Assembly: GCA_018398765.1 (NCBI GenBank) | Contig: JAHBMJ010000398.1 | Location: 1-48,787 of the forward strand | DNA length: 48,787 nt | Direction: 5' to 3' | Source of the DNA: Chromera velia | Taxonomy: Eukaryota; Sar; Chromeraceae | The notes under the pieces: model-generated | Seen by the model: only the letters and a program-made list of their open reading frames with translations | The model's database searches: none | Told to the model about the DNA's origin: nothing | Position numbers and translations under genes: made by a program | Shown: positions 24,175 through 35,798 of the stretch, in pieces | Layout: every line of letters starts with the position of its first letter | Position numbering within the stretch: the stretch's first letter is position 1

Positions 24175-27100
24175 TCAACGAATACTCTGTGCACAGTGTG
24201 AAGTGAAGCATAGACTCGCACTCCAAATGAAACCAAGCCAAATTTTTTGTGAGACAAACGCAAATTTCAAACGGGAACGAACGAACCTGTCAGTTGCGAT
24301 TCTGGCGACCGTGGTGCTTTTGGATATCGACAGTCGTATCAACAGGTGGTGGCACGGAGGCATGAAGATGATCACGTAGAGAGTGTCCAGAGAGAGCGAG
24401 TCTGATTTACCAACTCTTGTGGGAACCCGCGTAGGCTCCCCCCCCCAGTAAGTAGTGTCCTGCTCTCTCATGAATGCCAGACGGTGTGAGTTGGGAACCT
24501 CGAAGGCCTCCTCTTGCTCAAAGTCAAAATCCTCGGCCTCTATCCGCATGCCATCCCAAATTTGATGGGGGGCACTTGGACTGGACCGCTGTTGTGCCTT
24601 CATCGTAGTATCAGAGGATACCCTTGGGGCTTCAGCGTCTCTGTCACTGTCTGAACTGCCCTCTCCGTTTTTTCCGACTCGGGGATGGAGAGAGGAAAGA
24701 GGGATCACAAATGGAAAGAGACGGGTTGCTGCCAGCCTGTGTACTCTTGAGCGAGAAGCTTCTAGGACCTGCAAAAAGAAAGCACCAAGTAGAGAGAAGA
24801 GTCAACATAGAAAGGATCAAAGAAAAAGAAATCGAGGTTGCGGGAATGAGACGAAATGGAACAAAGGCAAAATCTCAACCGACAAACTCTCGTTCGCTCA
24901 CACAAACACAATTTCTTTAGAACTTACCTGTTTCTGTCAAAAGGGAAGCAAAAGACCGCCGATAGTCATTTTTCGGAGTAAGGAAGAAGAAAGACAAACA
25001 AGCTATTTCTCACAAGACCTTGACCGGAGAAATCTGATGAAGGGTACGGCCACAACACCAATCAACGTTGTCACGATGAGAATGCAGAGGCCGGTCTACC
25101 AATTCCGCCGCATGCCGCTCATGGGCGGCTGGAATGAACGCGATTGTGACAAACTCTCACGCAAGTGTGACAACCTCTCACGCAAGTGTGGACCAACTCT
25201 CAGGCGAGTGTTACAAACTCTCAGTCGACTGTGACAAACTCTCAGGCAAGTGCGACAAACTCTCAGGCAAGTGCGCAAACTCTCAGGCAAGTGTGAAAAA
25301 CTCACTGCTAGATGGCACTCCATGAATGTGTCTGTCTGTGCATCCATCTGCCTTTCGAATGAGCGGCAGGGAGGAAGAGGACCTGCCAAGCTGACCTTGA
25401 CGGATCTGCACATGCGTTTGTCTCTCCACAGAAGTTCAAAAAAGGGGGCCCACAGAACATGGGGCACGCGAACCTGCAGGTCCCACCAGGACGATCACTC
25501 GCAGCAATGAAATCAGAGAGGAGGGACAGGCAGACAAGCTAACAATCAATCCTCAAAGGGCAGCCAGATCCGGACTCACAACAGCGGCAAGCAGATTGTT
25601 GAATGGAGGAAAAGGATTTCCTTCGACGTCTCTACAGACTTCATGCATCCTTGACTCTGCTGGTCATTTTGAGAGAGGGCAAGAAAGAGAAGCGGAAGAG
25701 CCTGTAGAGAGAAATCCTTCGTTGTGAAGACAGGAACGGAAAGCGGTTGAGCGCACACATGTACGCACACCCGCACAAGCCCGTACACGCACCAACCCAC
25801 CCACCCCCACACATACGCACACACATAGACACACGCACATACAGAGAGGGAGAGAGGAGAGAGCGGCATGCATTGCACACTCTTATACGGACAGTCACTG
25901 ACAGGCAAGAAAAGGTCTTGGAAGGACACCTGGAACTTCTCGAGGCTGCCCAGAAAGACGCGTCCCTGCAGCAGCACCAGAACAGGAGAGACGACAACAA
26001 CCAGACACAACTTCATTGACATTCCTCCAGCGAGCAGAAAAGGGAGAGAATGCAACACCTCCGGCTTTTCTACGGCTCAGGGACACGCATCCCTGCAATA
26101 GACCCACCGAAAACGGTAAATTTATTTAAAAGCCTTGTCTATGGGAGTGAGCGCCAGTCCGCACGCGTCTCTCTTTCTCGCAAGTGATCCCCCCCATTTC
26201 ACCGCAATTCATATTCACAAATCGGCCGAGAGGTCTGGATCGAAAGAGTCCGTATTTTTCTGCTTGGCTTTCCTCTTGCTCTGAGCCCACCCTAGCTATT
26301 TTCTTGCGAATGCCTGCACGCACTTGAGAGGAGAGGAAGGCACCCACCCACCTGGGCATCGTTGAAAGTGACGCTGACGTCAAACCAAGTAGGCACAGGC
26401 TCCAGAGGGCGCATCTTCACAAGCAGCTTGTACAGATGAGGGAAGGCCTCCACGTCCCCTGCTGCCTGGTCAAGGGGACCGCCGGAAGCTGCCCCCCCAT
26501 TTTCGTGGTTGTCTCTGCGGCTCTCTCGATCTCTCTCCTCTCTCCCTTCCTCATCAACCCCCTCCTCTGGCAAGGAGACGGCCGCCAGGCTGTACGCGCT
26601 CTGTTGCTGTGCGTCTGAGAGATCCGCTAAGAAGGGAATGTGAATCGGGGGGAGGGGGTGGTAGTCTGGACAAGCACTGAATGAAATTTCTGCTCCATAA
26701 ATCTCCTCCGGGAGCCTTATCTCTCTCCCTCTCGCATCTGACGCTCTCAGCTTCTGCCTGCAAGGAGGAAAGAAAGAGAAGGGGAAAGAGACTGGTGTAG
26801 ACAAGCATAAATAAAATTTTTAGAATGGACAGAAAGAAAGGCTAAAGAAAGCATCTAAAGCTTGACATGAACGTCATCATCGTCCCTTCACGGAATTGCA
26901 GTCGTTGCTCCTTACTGAAAGAATACAAAGAGAGCAGAGCAGAAAGCGGAGAGAGACCTGAAAGACGAAACTCCTGTTGACTTACTTATTCATTCGACGG
27001 AGTTTCTGCAATGCCCAAACTCTTCTCTTTCTTGCAAGAAGCTCTGGCGGTTCGGGCACAAACGCTGCAGCACTGCTCTCTCTCTCCGTCCGCGACTGTC

Positions 27101-28676
27101 CATCCCATGCACCCCACGGCCCCGGCACACCCCCTCCTCCTCTACCAAATCCACTACGATAATCCCCCACTCCCCTCACATGGTCACTCTCCCCACCGGG
27201 CGACGATCCCTCCAGCTCCCCCCCCATGTTGTTGGACATTCTCTTCCTGGTATCCAGGGAAGCTCCTCCTTCCGATAAAGGCAACCTCAAGACTTCTACA
27301 CCTTCTACAGGCGATAACGACAAAGACGTCTGGTCCCCTTCCCCCCTGTCTGTCTCTGCCTCCCCCTCGCCTCCATCCCCACCCCCGTCACCCTGATCCG
27401 ACTCTTCATCAGGCAGGTGCTGCACAAAGGCAAAATGACTCACAAACCCCCCACGCTCATCTGCAGCATTAGAATTGACTCTCACATTTGAGCCCTGTCC
27501 CGTACTTCTCTTTGAATGCAACTGCGCCCCCCCGTCTCCATTCATTTGCATTTGCCGTGAGGAGGCATCTGGAGACTCGGCTTCGAGCGATCGCAGCACT
27601 CCGTGGTCAATCTCGTGAGTGCGGTATCGGAACACAAAGGGAACTCTCACGAGAGCCGGCTCTGCTTGCACATGGGCGCAGTAAAGCTTGAAGGCCTGCT
27701 TGATCACCGGAACAGTCAGGGGCGTCTCTTCGGGCGGCGGGACCCCGAGGGCCTTCAGAGGATCGAAAAACCAGTCGGCCCCAGGGAGCTCCCCCCACTT
27801 ACGGAACCATGGAAGCTCCTCAAACTCGGGGGCGGTTTCGTCATCCTCTGCTGCACCGCTGCTGCCCGCACTGGTCGGCAACCTGTCTGCGGGAGGACTT
27901 CCCTCTCCAGCAGTCGCAGGCTCAGGGTCTTCCTTTTTCTTCAGTCTCGTGCCCGTTGTCTTCCCACCTTTCTCAGCTTCTCCTCTTCCACCTTTTCTTT
28001 TCTGAGGTCTCGGCGGCACGGGAGCGAGGGAGAAGACGGCGGCCCCTCTGTCCTGGAGACCCAGTCCCCTCCTCTCTGCCAGGCTCTTTCGCAGAGTGAG
28101 GAACGGGAGGGCCCCACCTTTGATCCTGCACTCACTCACACGCACGCACACACACATGCCGTTGTGCATTCACGTTATCCCTCCCACGCTCACGCACTGA
28201 CTTTCGCAACCATTTACGCACACATGAAGGGACGTATGGATGGACAAGGGCAGAAAAAAAGGAAAAAGGGCTTTCGCACTTTCGCATTTATCAACAACCT
28301 GTGCGAGAAAGTGATTGAGAACATCATGTCAGCACGCCTGTATCTGGGAGAGAGAACGAAGAGGCGTACACCGTCGTGAGCGCAAAACGAACTTTTTTCT
28401 GTCAACATCGAGGCCCCACAAAAATGATCCATGCATGCGGATGAAGCCACGCATGCATTCACTCTTCAGGCGGTTCAATCCACCGTATCGATACAGAGAA
28501 ACACAGACAGAGCAGAGAAGAGAAAGCAAACAAAACAAAAGAAGGCCCATCCATGCCTTCGAAAGAAAGACTCACCAATAGGTCTCAGGAACCACGGGAG
28601 TCAGGCGTTCGCGGATTCGATCGAGGACTGCGGCGTCGTGCCGGAGAATTCGGCCTGCAATGACGAGAAACACACA

Positions 28677-28708
<32 letters not shown>

Positions 28709-29066
28709 ACAAAGGGAAAGAAAGTCTATCAGAAGAACCAGCAGATCACCTGTATGACTTCAGGCAGGCACGCAGAGACACATGCACATACACACAGGGC
28801 GAGAGAAAGAGAGATAGAGAAAGGGAAAAAAGGAGAATGCCATTCAGTCATCCCCCTGCACGCACTCTCACTCCTCGACAGACTAAGTATCTGACAGACC
28901 AAGAGCGGGAGTCCCAGCTGTCGCCATCAGTCTCAGCAGCTGCGTAGCGCCGTCGCGGAGGTCCACGACCTCAGTGCGTCTGGCAATCTGCTGCAACAGG
29001 CTCCCGGCAGCCTCAAACACAGACGCCTGGGGGTGGTAGAGGAGAATTTCCCTGCACACACACCCC

Positions 29067-29105
<39 letters not shown>

Positions 29106-32100
29106 AACAGGAAACAAAGAGATGCACGGACACGCAGATGACGAGGCGTCAACACTGCATTGGGATTGCGGCACGTACGCTCTTTGTCCCTGTGGGCAAT
29201 GCTCAAGCGGGGCACACAGGGGCTTTGATGCAAGGGAGGAACCGATCGAGAAGAACAAATTGCAAAGCCTTTCTGTAGAGCACACCGCAAGATGAGAAGG
29301 GTAAGCACCCTCTCCCTCGGATCAGAGAGCAGGAAGGCATACTTCCTTACCTCTTCGAAGCAATAAAAGTGCTTCATTAGTGTCGTTTCACTATATCTTT
29401 CCCGGTCTCCCGGTCTCTACATATCCCTGCCTCAATCTGCCTATGTCTGCCGCCAATACTCAGAATTTGCCTATCAGCTCGGGGGCAGAAACTCCATTCC
29501 TGCCTGGCACACACAAAAAAAAAAAAACCAAGAAGTCGATCGCCTTCAGGCCCTGCCTACCTGACGACTGCCAGGACGCGCACCCCCACTTCCCAGTTGT
29601 TCAGTGCAGCCCCTGAACCCGCGAGGCGAGCCACAGCCCGCATCGCGTGCTGCACTACCACCTCGAGGGATGCCGTCTGGGCCAGAGTGACCAGAAGGGC
29701 AAAGTAGTTGCGCAGTCGGGAGGGAGGCTCGAGAGATGCAACAAAAGCCCCAAGACAGGCAAGGAGGCGGCTACCGACTGCTCTCTCCTGCACAGCACAG
29801 GGAGGGATGAAACGGGATGTGGAGGAGGAAGGGGGGAAAAAAGAGAGCGTCAAAGAGTGCGACAGACAATGCATGAAAGAAAAGGGAAATCGGGAGATTG
29901 GATTGACTTAAGGGTTCTTTAGCGACAATCAAGAATGACGCCATTCCACTCGTCTACGGCACTCGGTAGTCTCTTTCTACTCACACACAGCTGAGATCAA
30001 TAGCTCTTGCCATCCGTTTTGCTTCTCCGAACATGTCTCTCGATCGCTTTATGCCACTCTGCCACTCACAGGATGGACACATGGATTCGATGATACATGA
30101 ACGTTTTTCTGCTGCCTCACTCACTTTTGCTCCCATTCCCAGCGCACGCCTCGTCAGTGCCAACACTGAGGTCATCAGCTGCTTCGGGTTACTTCCAACA
30201 AACCCACACATTTCCCTGCACACGCCAGCCTCCTCGTCAGCCCGCAGACCGAAGGCGCGGATCAAACGCAGCTGCAAATCAAATTCAACAAGAGGGACCA
30301 CAGAAGACGTATAGAAACAGAGAAGGCAGAGAGAATAGCAACACAAAACGGACCCGCACGACAGAAATCTAGGTCATACCTCCGATTCCGTGGTCCGGTA
30401 CTTTTTTGTCCTTTTGGCTGGCGAGCAGTCCGACAACTCAGCAGTCTCAACAGAACAGAAGAGAAGAAAAGAGAAGAAGACATGTCACAGTGATACGGAC
30501 ACATGAGAGACTCGCATACCAATATTCTTCATCCATGAATCCTTCAATACATCAAGAGAGCCAGCCGGGGAGCCAGACCGACTGCAAAGACAAACAAGGC
30601 AAACCTACCAACCCACCCACCCACCACGAAACGGAAGACCACCGCGTGTGCTCCTACGGGCCTCGCACAGAATCTGTACTCGCTGAGGGATTCCAGCACA
30701 GAGAGGAGTTGCGAAGGCAGCTTCCTCCCCCTTCTCTGGAAGCAGACCAGCAATGCCTGGAGTTTCACCTCCTTCAGTTCTGCATGGAGAAGGAAGAAAA
30801 TAGTATGTGCACATGCTCTTTCACGTGCAGAGACAGGCGAGACCTACGGAGGCAGGCAGGTAGACAATCAGGCAAGGCAACAGACAAACTTGAAGACTCA
30901 GAAAAAGCGAAGAGACAACGAAAGAAACGGACCAAGAGGGTCATGCCATCTTGGGCAGAGGTCCTCTGTGGAGTTCAGAATCAATCTTTCCATCAGCCGC
31001 CGTGTCTTTGTGCTTCCTGCCTCAACAATCAGCCCGCTGTCTGCTGCTTCAATCATCCTTGAGCGTCCCCCTTTCTTCACATCCTCTTTGGCCGATCCAC
31101 CGTCCTTCATACCCTCGCCCCCCACAGAAACAGAAGAAGAAGACCCCGGAAGGTGAGGGTCCGGGGCCGGGAAAGCGAAAGCCAGAAGCCAACGCACAGC
31201 CAGCAGACGGAAGCACGGCTCGACAGCTGGATTCTGAATTGCTCCGAGTAGCCGCGCGAAAGTGGACTCACAGACGTCCTGCACCGCGCAAATATGGAAC
31301 AAAACCAAGGCAACAATTACTGGTTGAAAAGAAAGGTGGCTCACTTCTTTCATCTTCTTATTTTCTCACTGAAGCACAAGAATCCACCCCGAAGCACAAG
31401 AATCCACCCCGCTAGGTGATTGCCTTTTGCAATATTGTGAGTTCGTAAATGGTTGGTACGCTGATCAGCGTACCGAATGCCCGTCTGTGTGATCAAAGCA
31501 ACGCTCAGTGAAAAGACATGCTTTGAATACCCAGCTCTGCCCCGACGCTGCAGGTGTTCTTGGTTTTCTCTTCTCTGGAAAGACGAAGCACAAAGGCACA
31601 GACGCAAAATTGATTGCGCAAAGAGACAGACAGGAGGAGACAATGTTTCACTCACGTCCGGGAGTTCGTGTGCGAAGAGAGAGGCAGCCTTAAGGAAGGC
31701 ATGTATGAGGGTGGGGCGGGTCGAGTGGAGCATCGGGCCGAAATGATGGAGGAGGACGCGGGCGGGAAGGGCCAGGACGCTGCATGCATGGCAATATCGA
31801 TTCACCTCCTCACCATCCATCCATGCATCAAGGGGTTCCAGTCCCGTCAGGAAGGCGGGCAGCAGAGGAGGGGAAGAGAGAAAAGAGAAATGGGGAAGAT
31901 AAATGGAGCCCTTCCGTGGCTTTGATCTTTCTGTCTCTGTGTCCGCCTGCGTACTCTCCATGCACCGATTTTGCTTGTTTCGCTTTTGTGTCTCGTGTGA
32001 GCAGCAAAGCAGACGGTTGACTTAACGCTGGAAGAAAGCTCAAAAGATCGAAAACGCAAAGAAAGGATTTCTAACCAACCACAGGACAAGTCAAATCGAA

Positions 32101-35068
32101 AAGCGGAGAGAGAGCTCGTTGTGATTCGTGCAGCCAAAAGAGAGAGCTCTGATCCTCCGATTTGATAAGGGCCTGGGACCATTCAAGGAACCCAACTTTT
32201 GGATGTTGAAGCGTTTGCATGAAAATGAATGGTGTCTGTCTGTCACACCACAGAGAAAGGAAGAACAAGAAGAGAGAAAGTCAGTCAGACTGACCGCGAG
32301 AACAGAGCTAGTCTCTGTGCGACTCTGAGTCGAGTCCAGTCAGAGAAGAAGGGGAGGCCGTCGAACACCAGAGCGAGTGCACGGACGAGGGTCTTCAGGA
32401 GTTTCCTCGGGAGACGAGGAGGAGACAGATCGAGAGGGAGATGAAGATTCGGCAGGGGGGTCCTACTTGTACATCTGCTGACTGCAACAAAGGAATGGGA
32501 GAATATGCACATCGACGTACAGATGCCGATGGATGGACTGCAAACGTGAGTGTTCTTCTTGAATCTCGGAAAAAAGTGACACATAAATCTTCTCTCTCCG
32601 CTACGGCTCCGAAAAGAAAATTGGATAGACAGGTCGCAGCACTACCCGGGAATCAACAAGCCTCCTTGCTTCCTCCGTCCCCTCGTCGAATCTCCTCATC
32701 TGGTCCTCCCTCCAAATCTGGACCCTTTTGACAGACAAACCTTGCGTGCATGAAAGCCTTGAATGATCTACAGTGCTCATGGCAGCATGACTTACTCACT
32801 GACTGACTGACTGACTCCAAAATGTTCGTCCAGGAAGTTGAGGGCCAATTCCTCCTGGAGGTGGGAGCACGGCCCTACTTAGAAGTTCTGCCTCTCGAAG
32901 GGCAAACTTTCGACCCCTCTCGCGGTCTGTCTCCTTCTCAACACCACTACCACCACTCTCCCTTCCCCTCTCCCACTCTCTCTCCCGGTGCTCCTCCTCC
33001 CCCCCCCTCCCCCTAGCCTCGCGTCCACTGCGCAGAGACTGCGCATGCGAGTGAGGGACTCCCGTGGCCGCAACTGGGGCTGCCCCCGAAAACGCAGACT
33101 CAGATGGCGGTATGCGCAATGAGGGTGTCACGGTGCTCACAAATGAGGAACCATGGCCTGAATGTGCTCCTTCAGGGTCTGTCTGTTGTAGAAAGGGCGC
33201 AAGGTCATTGACAGAGAAGTCAGAAACTCCACTTGCAGACGAGCCTGTCTCCCACTCCATATGCACAGTCCCGCTCCTTGACAAAGACGAGACGGGAGAC
33301 GAACAAGAACGACCAGAATCACTCAAATCGTCTGCCTCCGTGCTGCCTGCTCCACCCATTCCGACTCCTCTATGGACACTCACACCCAGAATGCTTTCTC
33401 TCTCTTCTTCATCCTCACCACCCCTTTCTCTTTCATCAAGTCGACTCCTTCTGTCTTTCTTGCTCTTTTTCTTTTTCTTCCCTTCCCGTCTCCCCCCCTC
33501 TGTCTTTCCCTTTCGACTCCCTCTCTCTCTCCCTCTCTGCCCACTGTCCGTCAACACGCTGCTCCCAAGAGCATAAGAACCACTCTCAAGGTACAAGAGG
33601 GAACGCGCACGCAAATGTTCAAAAAACAAATGACGGTCCTCTTCGGACAAGTCAGACGCTGCTTCTCTCTCGCCCGCGGTGCGTCTCTGTCTTTGTTCCT
33701 GTAAAAACGCTTCGGCCACGACCCTTTCAAGGTAATGAAGTCCAACAGTCAGATACAAACGCGTGTAGCTCTCTGATACATGAAGCATCTCTGCAGACAC
33801 GAGAGATCCTAGGTCCAACTTCCGTTTCTTCCCCCCCTGCTGTACTGTGCCGGGGGCAGGGAACGGAGATGCACCCGCTGCGGGACGATGAGCAGCCGCC
33901 CCCCGGTTCCCCCCTAGTTGCCCCCCCCCCTGCACTGCCCATTCCTCCTCCCCGTCTCCCCTCACACCAACTGTCGAGGGGCCAAAAGGCGGCACCTCCA
34001 CGCCCCCTGCCGCCCCCCCGCCCTGTTGGAGTCTCCCAGGCACAGGGGGACAGAAGGCGTCCTGCACCGAGAAGGTAGGGCCCACGGACCAGTCAGGACC
34101 CAACAGAGGGAAGAGCAGACCTGCAGGCAGGAATGAGACGAGGAGAGGGCGTGGCGAAGGGATGAAGAGGCGAATTAAAAAGAGGGAGTGAGATCCTGCC
34201 TCGCAAACAACTGTTTCGCTTCCGTCCGTCTGCCCTGTTTTTCCCATGCGTATTCATTCCGCCTTCTTTCTTTCGTACACGCTTGTCCATGATTACTGAT
34301 CAGGAATTCAAGACAACGGAAGGAACCCGGTTCTGCTTCGCACACATCCAATTTGATTCTATGCAGTTTGCACATGCGTACACACTTGTAGACACGCGTC
34401 ACACACACACACACACACACATACATACATACATACATACATACAGAGCTCACACCCTTGGACATGCATCTCTTTCCCCTATTGTCGTTTACTCTGTGCA
34501 TGTGTCCACACAATTTTCCCCCTCCGTGCTGACCCGGAAAGGAGAGCTCCAATTCGTGTAGGCACTCGCACGCGAAGGCCCGGAGGTTCCTGTCGGCAGA
34601 GGAGTTCACCTGCTGAATGATGTCGCAGAGGGAGTCCACGAAAGCAGTGAACACAACCGGTTGCTCCTCGCAGCACTCGAACTGGATCAGGAGAGAGGTG
34701 TACGTCACCAGAACATGGGCCTTTAGCTCGGTCGTCTCGGCGAAGGTGCGGTGGTATTGTCCCTGCTGGGAGGGCCCCGCTCCCGGTGACGAGAGGACCT
34801 GGTCAAGGACTGAAAAGACGTACTCGAGGCATGCCGGGGTCTCTATCAATTGTCTGCAGTGTTCCTCAATGACTGCAAGGGCCCCGACGCAAACAGAGAC
34901 GTCATTCTCGTAGAAGAGTGCCTTGAGGAGTTCTCGCAGTTCCTCGGAGACGCCCAAGTCACGAGAGTCTCCGTGCCCCCCCAGAGCTCTGTCCTCGGAC
35001 GAACGCGACTCTCTCTTCTTCGTCCCCTGCATGAACCCCCCCACGCCCCTCCCATCCTCACTCAGCAT
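24175..35068 (-). CDS. AP5B1: AP-5 complex subunit beta (adaptor large subunit), about 19 exons
   Basis: AP-5 acts in late endosome or lysosome sorting. The model runs from ATG 35068: exons 35068-34534, 34120-33141, 32854-32816, 32717-32646, 32392-32324, 31946-31656, 31278-30933, 30779-30658, 30271-30125, 29787-29561, 29390-29343, 29051-28900, 28654-28576, 28125-26986, 26757-26352, 25965-25903, 25654-25580, 25473-25396 and 24768-24175, stop TGA. Phases agree throughout and give about 1820 residues, double the human length; the surplus is low-complexity insertions in exons 2 and 14. Family-like features: ACECLHELELSFPG spliced to LLFPLLG; HEAT-like helices; NNWEVGVRV; YKLLVKMRPLEPVP followed by VSVTFNDAQ; VSFQDLFLP; PFFELLW; and a C-terminal YVIIFMPPCHHLLIRL where the human protein has a similar hydrophobic-PP strand. 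The start of exon 6 and all of exons 3-5 are the least certain. Identification rests on motif memory, not a search. Confidence 0.7.
25139..25310. repeat. minisatellite of about 21 bp in an AP-5 beta intron
   Basis: About eight imperfect copies of a unit resembling GTGACAAACTCTCAGGCAA lie in the last intron (25395-24769). The copies differ by point changes and small deletions. Confidence 0.9.
28670..28709. repeat. (CA)n(GA)n microsatellite in an intron
   Basis: CA units followed by GA units, just upstream (in gene sense) of the AP-5 beta exon at 28654-28576. On the coding strand it reads as CT then GT. Confidence 0.9.
29054..29104. repeat. (CA)n(GA)n microsatellite at a splice acceptor
   Basis: On the minus strand the CT tract forms the pyrimidine tract directly before the acceptor of the exon beginning at 29051. 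Confidence 0.9.
34400..34446. repeat. (CA)n(CATA)n microsatellite in AP-5 beta intron 1
   Basis: About ten CA units followed by about seven CATA units. Confidence 0.95.
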
Positions 35069-35798
35069 CTAGCGCCAAGAGCAAACACCTGTGCCCTGAG
35101 GTCACAGAGCTTTGATATCCATGCCGCCGGACAACAACATATCATTGCCTCAAGCGTCTCTTCTGCAACAAAGAACGGTTATGAAGTAAAATCATTCAGA
35201 ATATAAGATTCACTGAATAGAGAACGGGACATGAGGAAGAAACAAATCAAGGACCTGTGAGAAGGACGTGCAAAGCCGCTAGAGTTCGTCATACTTCGTC
35301 TGTTTTCGGCGGAGACGGCGCTGCTATTTGATTTTTCAAGCTCGGTCAAATCGGGCGGCGCGCCATGCATGCATGGGCTCGCCGCCATGCAGGGAAATTG
35401 CAGGGAACGTCGCCATACGTCGCCGCGGCGCGGCCGCGGGCCGCGTCCATCTATGCATGCATGGAGACGGCAGATCGGAGGTAGACGGCTGGACTGCCAG
35501 GCCCTGTCTACCATCAATTAAAGACTGGACAATACGCTGGGCACCGAGACTGTGCGCTGGACGTCCAGTACAGTGATGTGCATGAGCTTTGACCAGCTGA
35601 ATTGGAGAAGAGGGCTTCCTTTTGTGGCAAGAACGACCCGGAGAGTCGTGGCGGAGACCTCACGCGCATTTCGTCAATTCGTTCCCCACATGCATGCCTG
35701 CATGAATGAATCCAGGCATTGAGAGAGGTTGATGCAGCGCACTAGACACTTCCTGAAGAGCGTCAGCCTCTCTGCTGGACGAAAGCCCAAACACTGTC
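35069..35798. promoter_or_regulatory. shared upstream region of two divergent genes
   Basis: Only 730 bases separate the start codons of the AP-5 beta gene (minus) and the PPR gene (plus), so promoters for both probably lie here. The core, about 35350-35470, is GC-rich, with GGCGGCGCGCC and GCGGCCGCGGGCC palindromes flanked by two TGCATGCAT words (about 35366 and 35454); TGCATGC recurs near 35692. TGCATGCA is a binding word of an AP2-type factor in apicomplexans; its use here is inference. Confidence 0.5.

Noticed and set aside
29270..29342. Coding-like extension of an AP-5 beta exon (YAFLLSDPRERVLTLLIL)
   Set aside because: No donor of the right phase follows; ending at 29343 (GTATGC) joins in phase to the next exon and gives a smoother helix.
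32855..32870. A possible 16-base intron (minus strand) in AP-5 beta before EELALNFLDEHF
   Set aside because: A conventional donor GTGAGC ending an exon at 33141 joins in phase to the same acceptor.
33233..34078. Plus-strand open frames opposite AP-5 beta exon 2
   Set aside because: Shadow frames of a low-complexity minus-strand exon.
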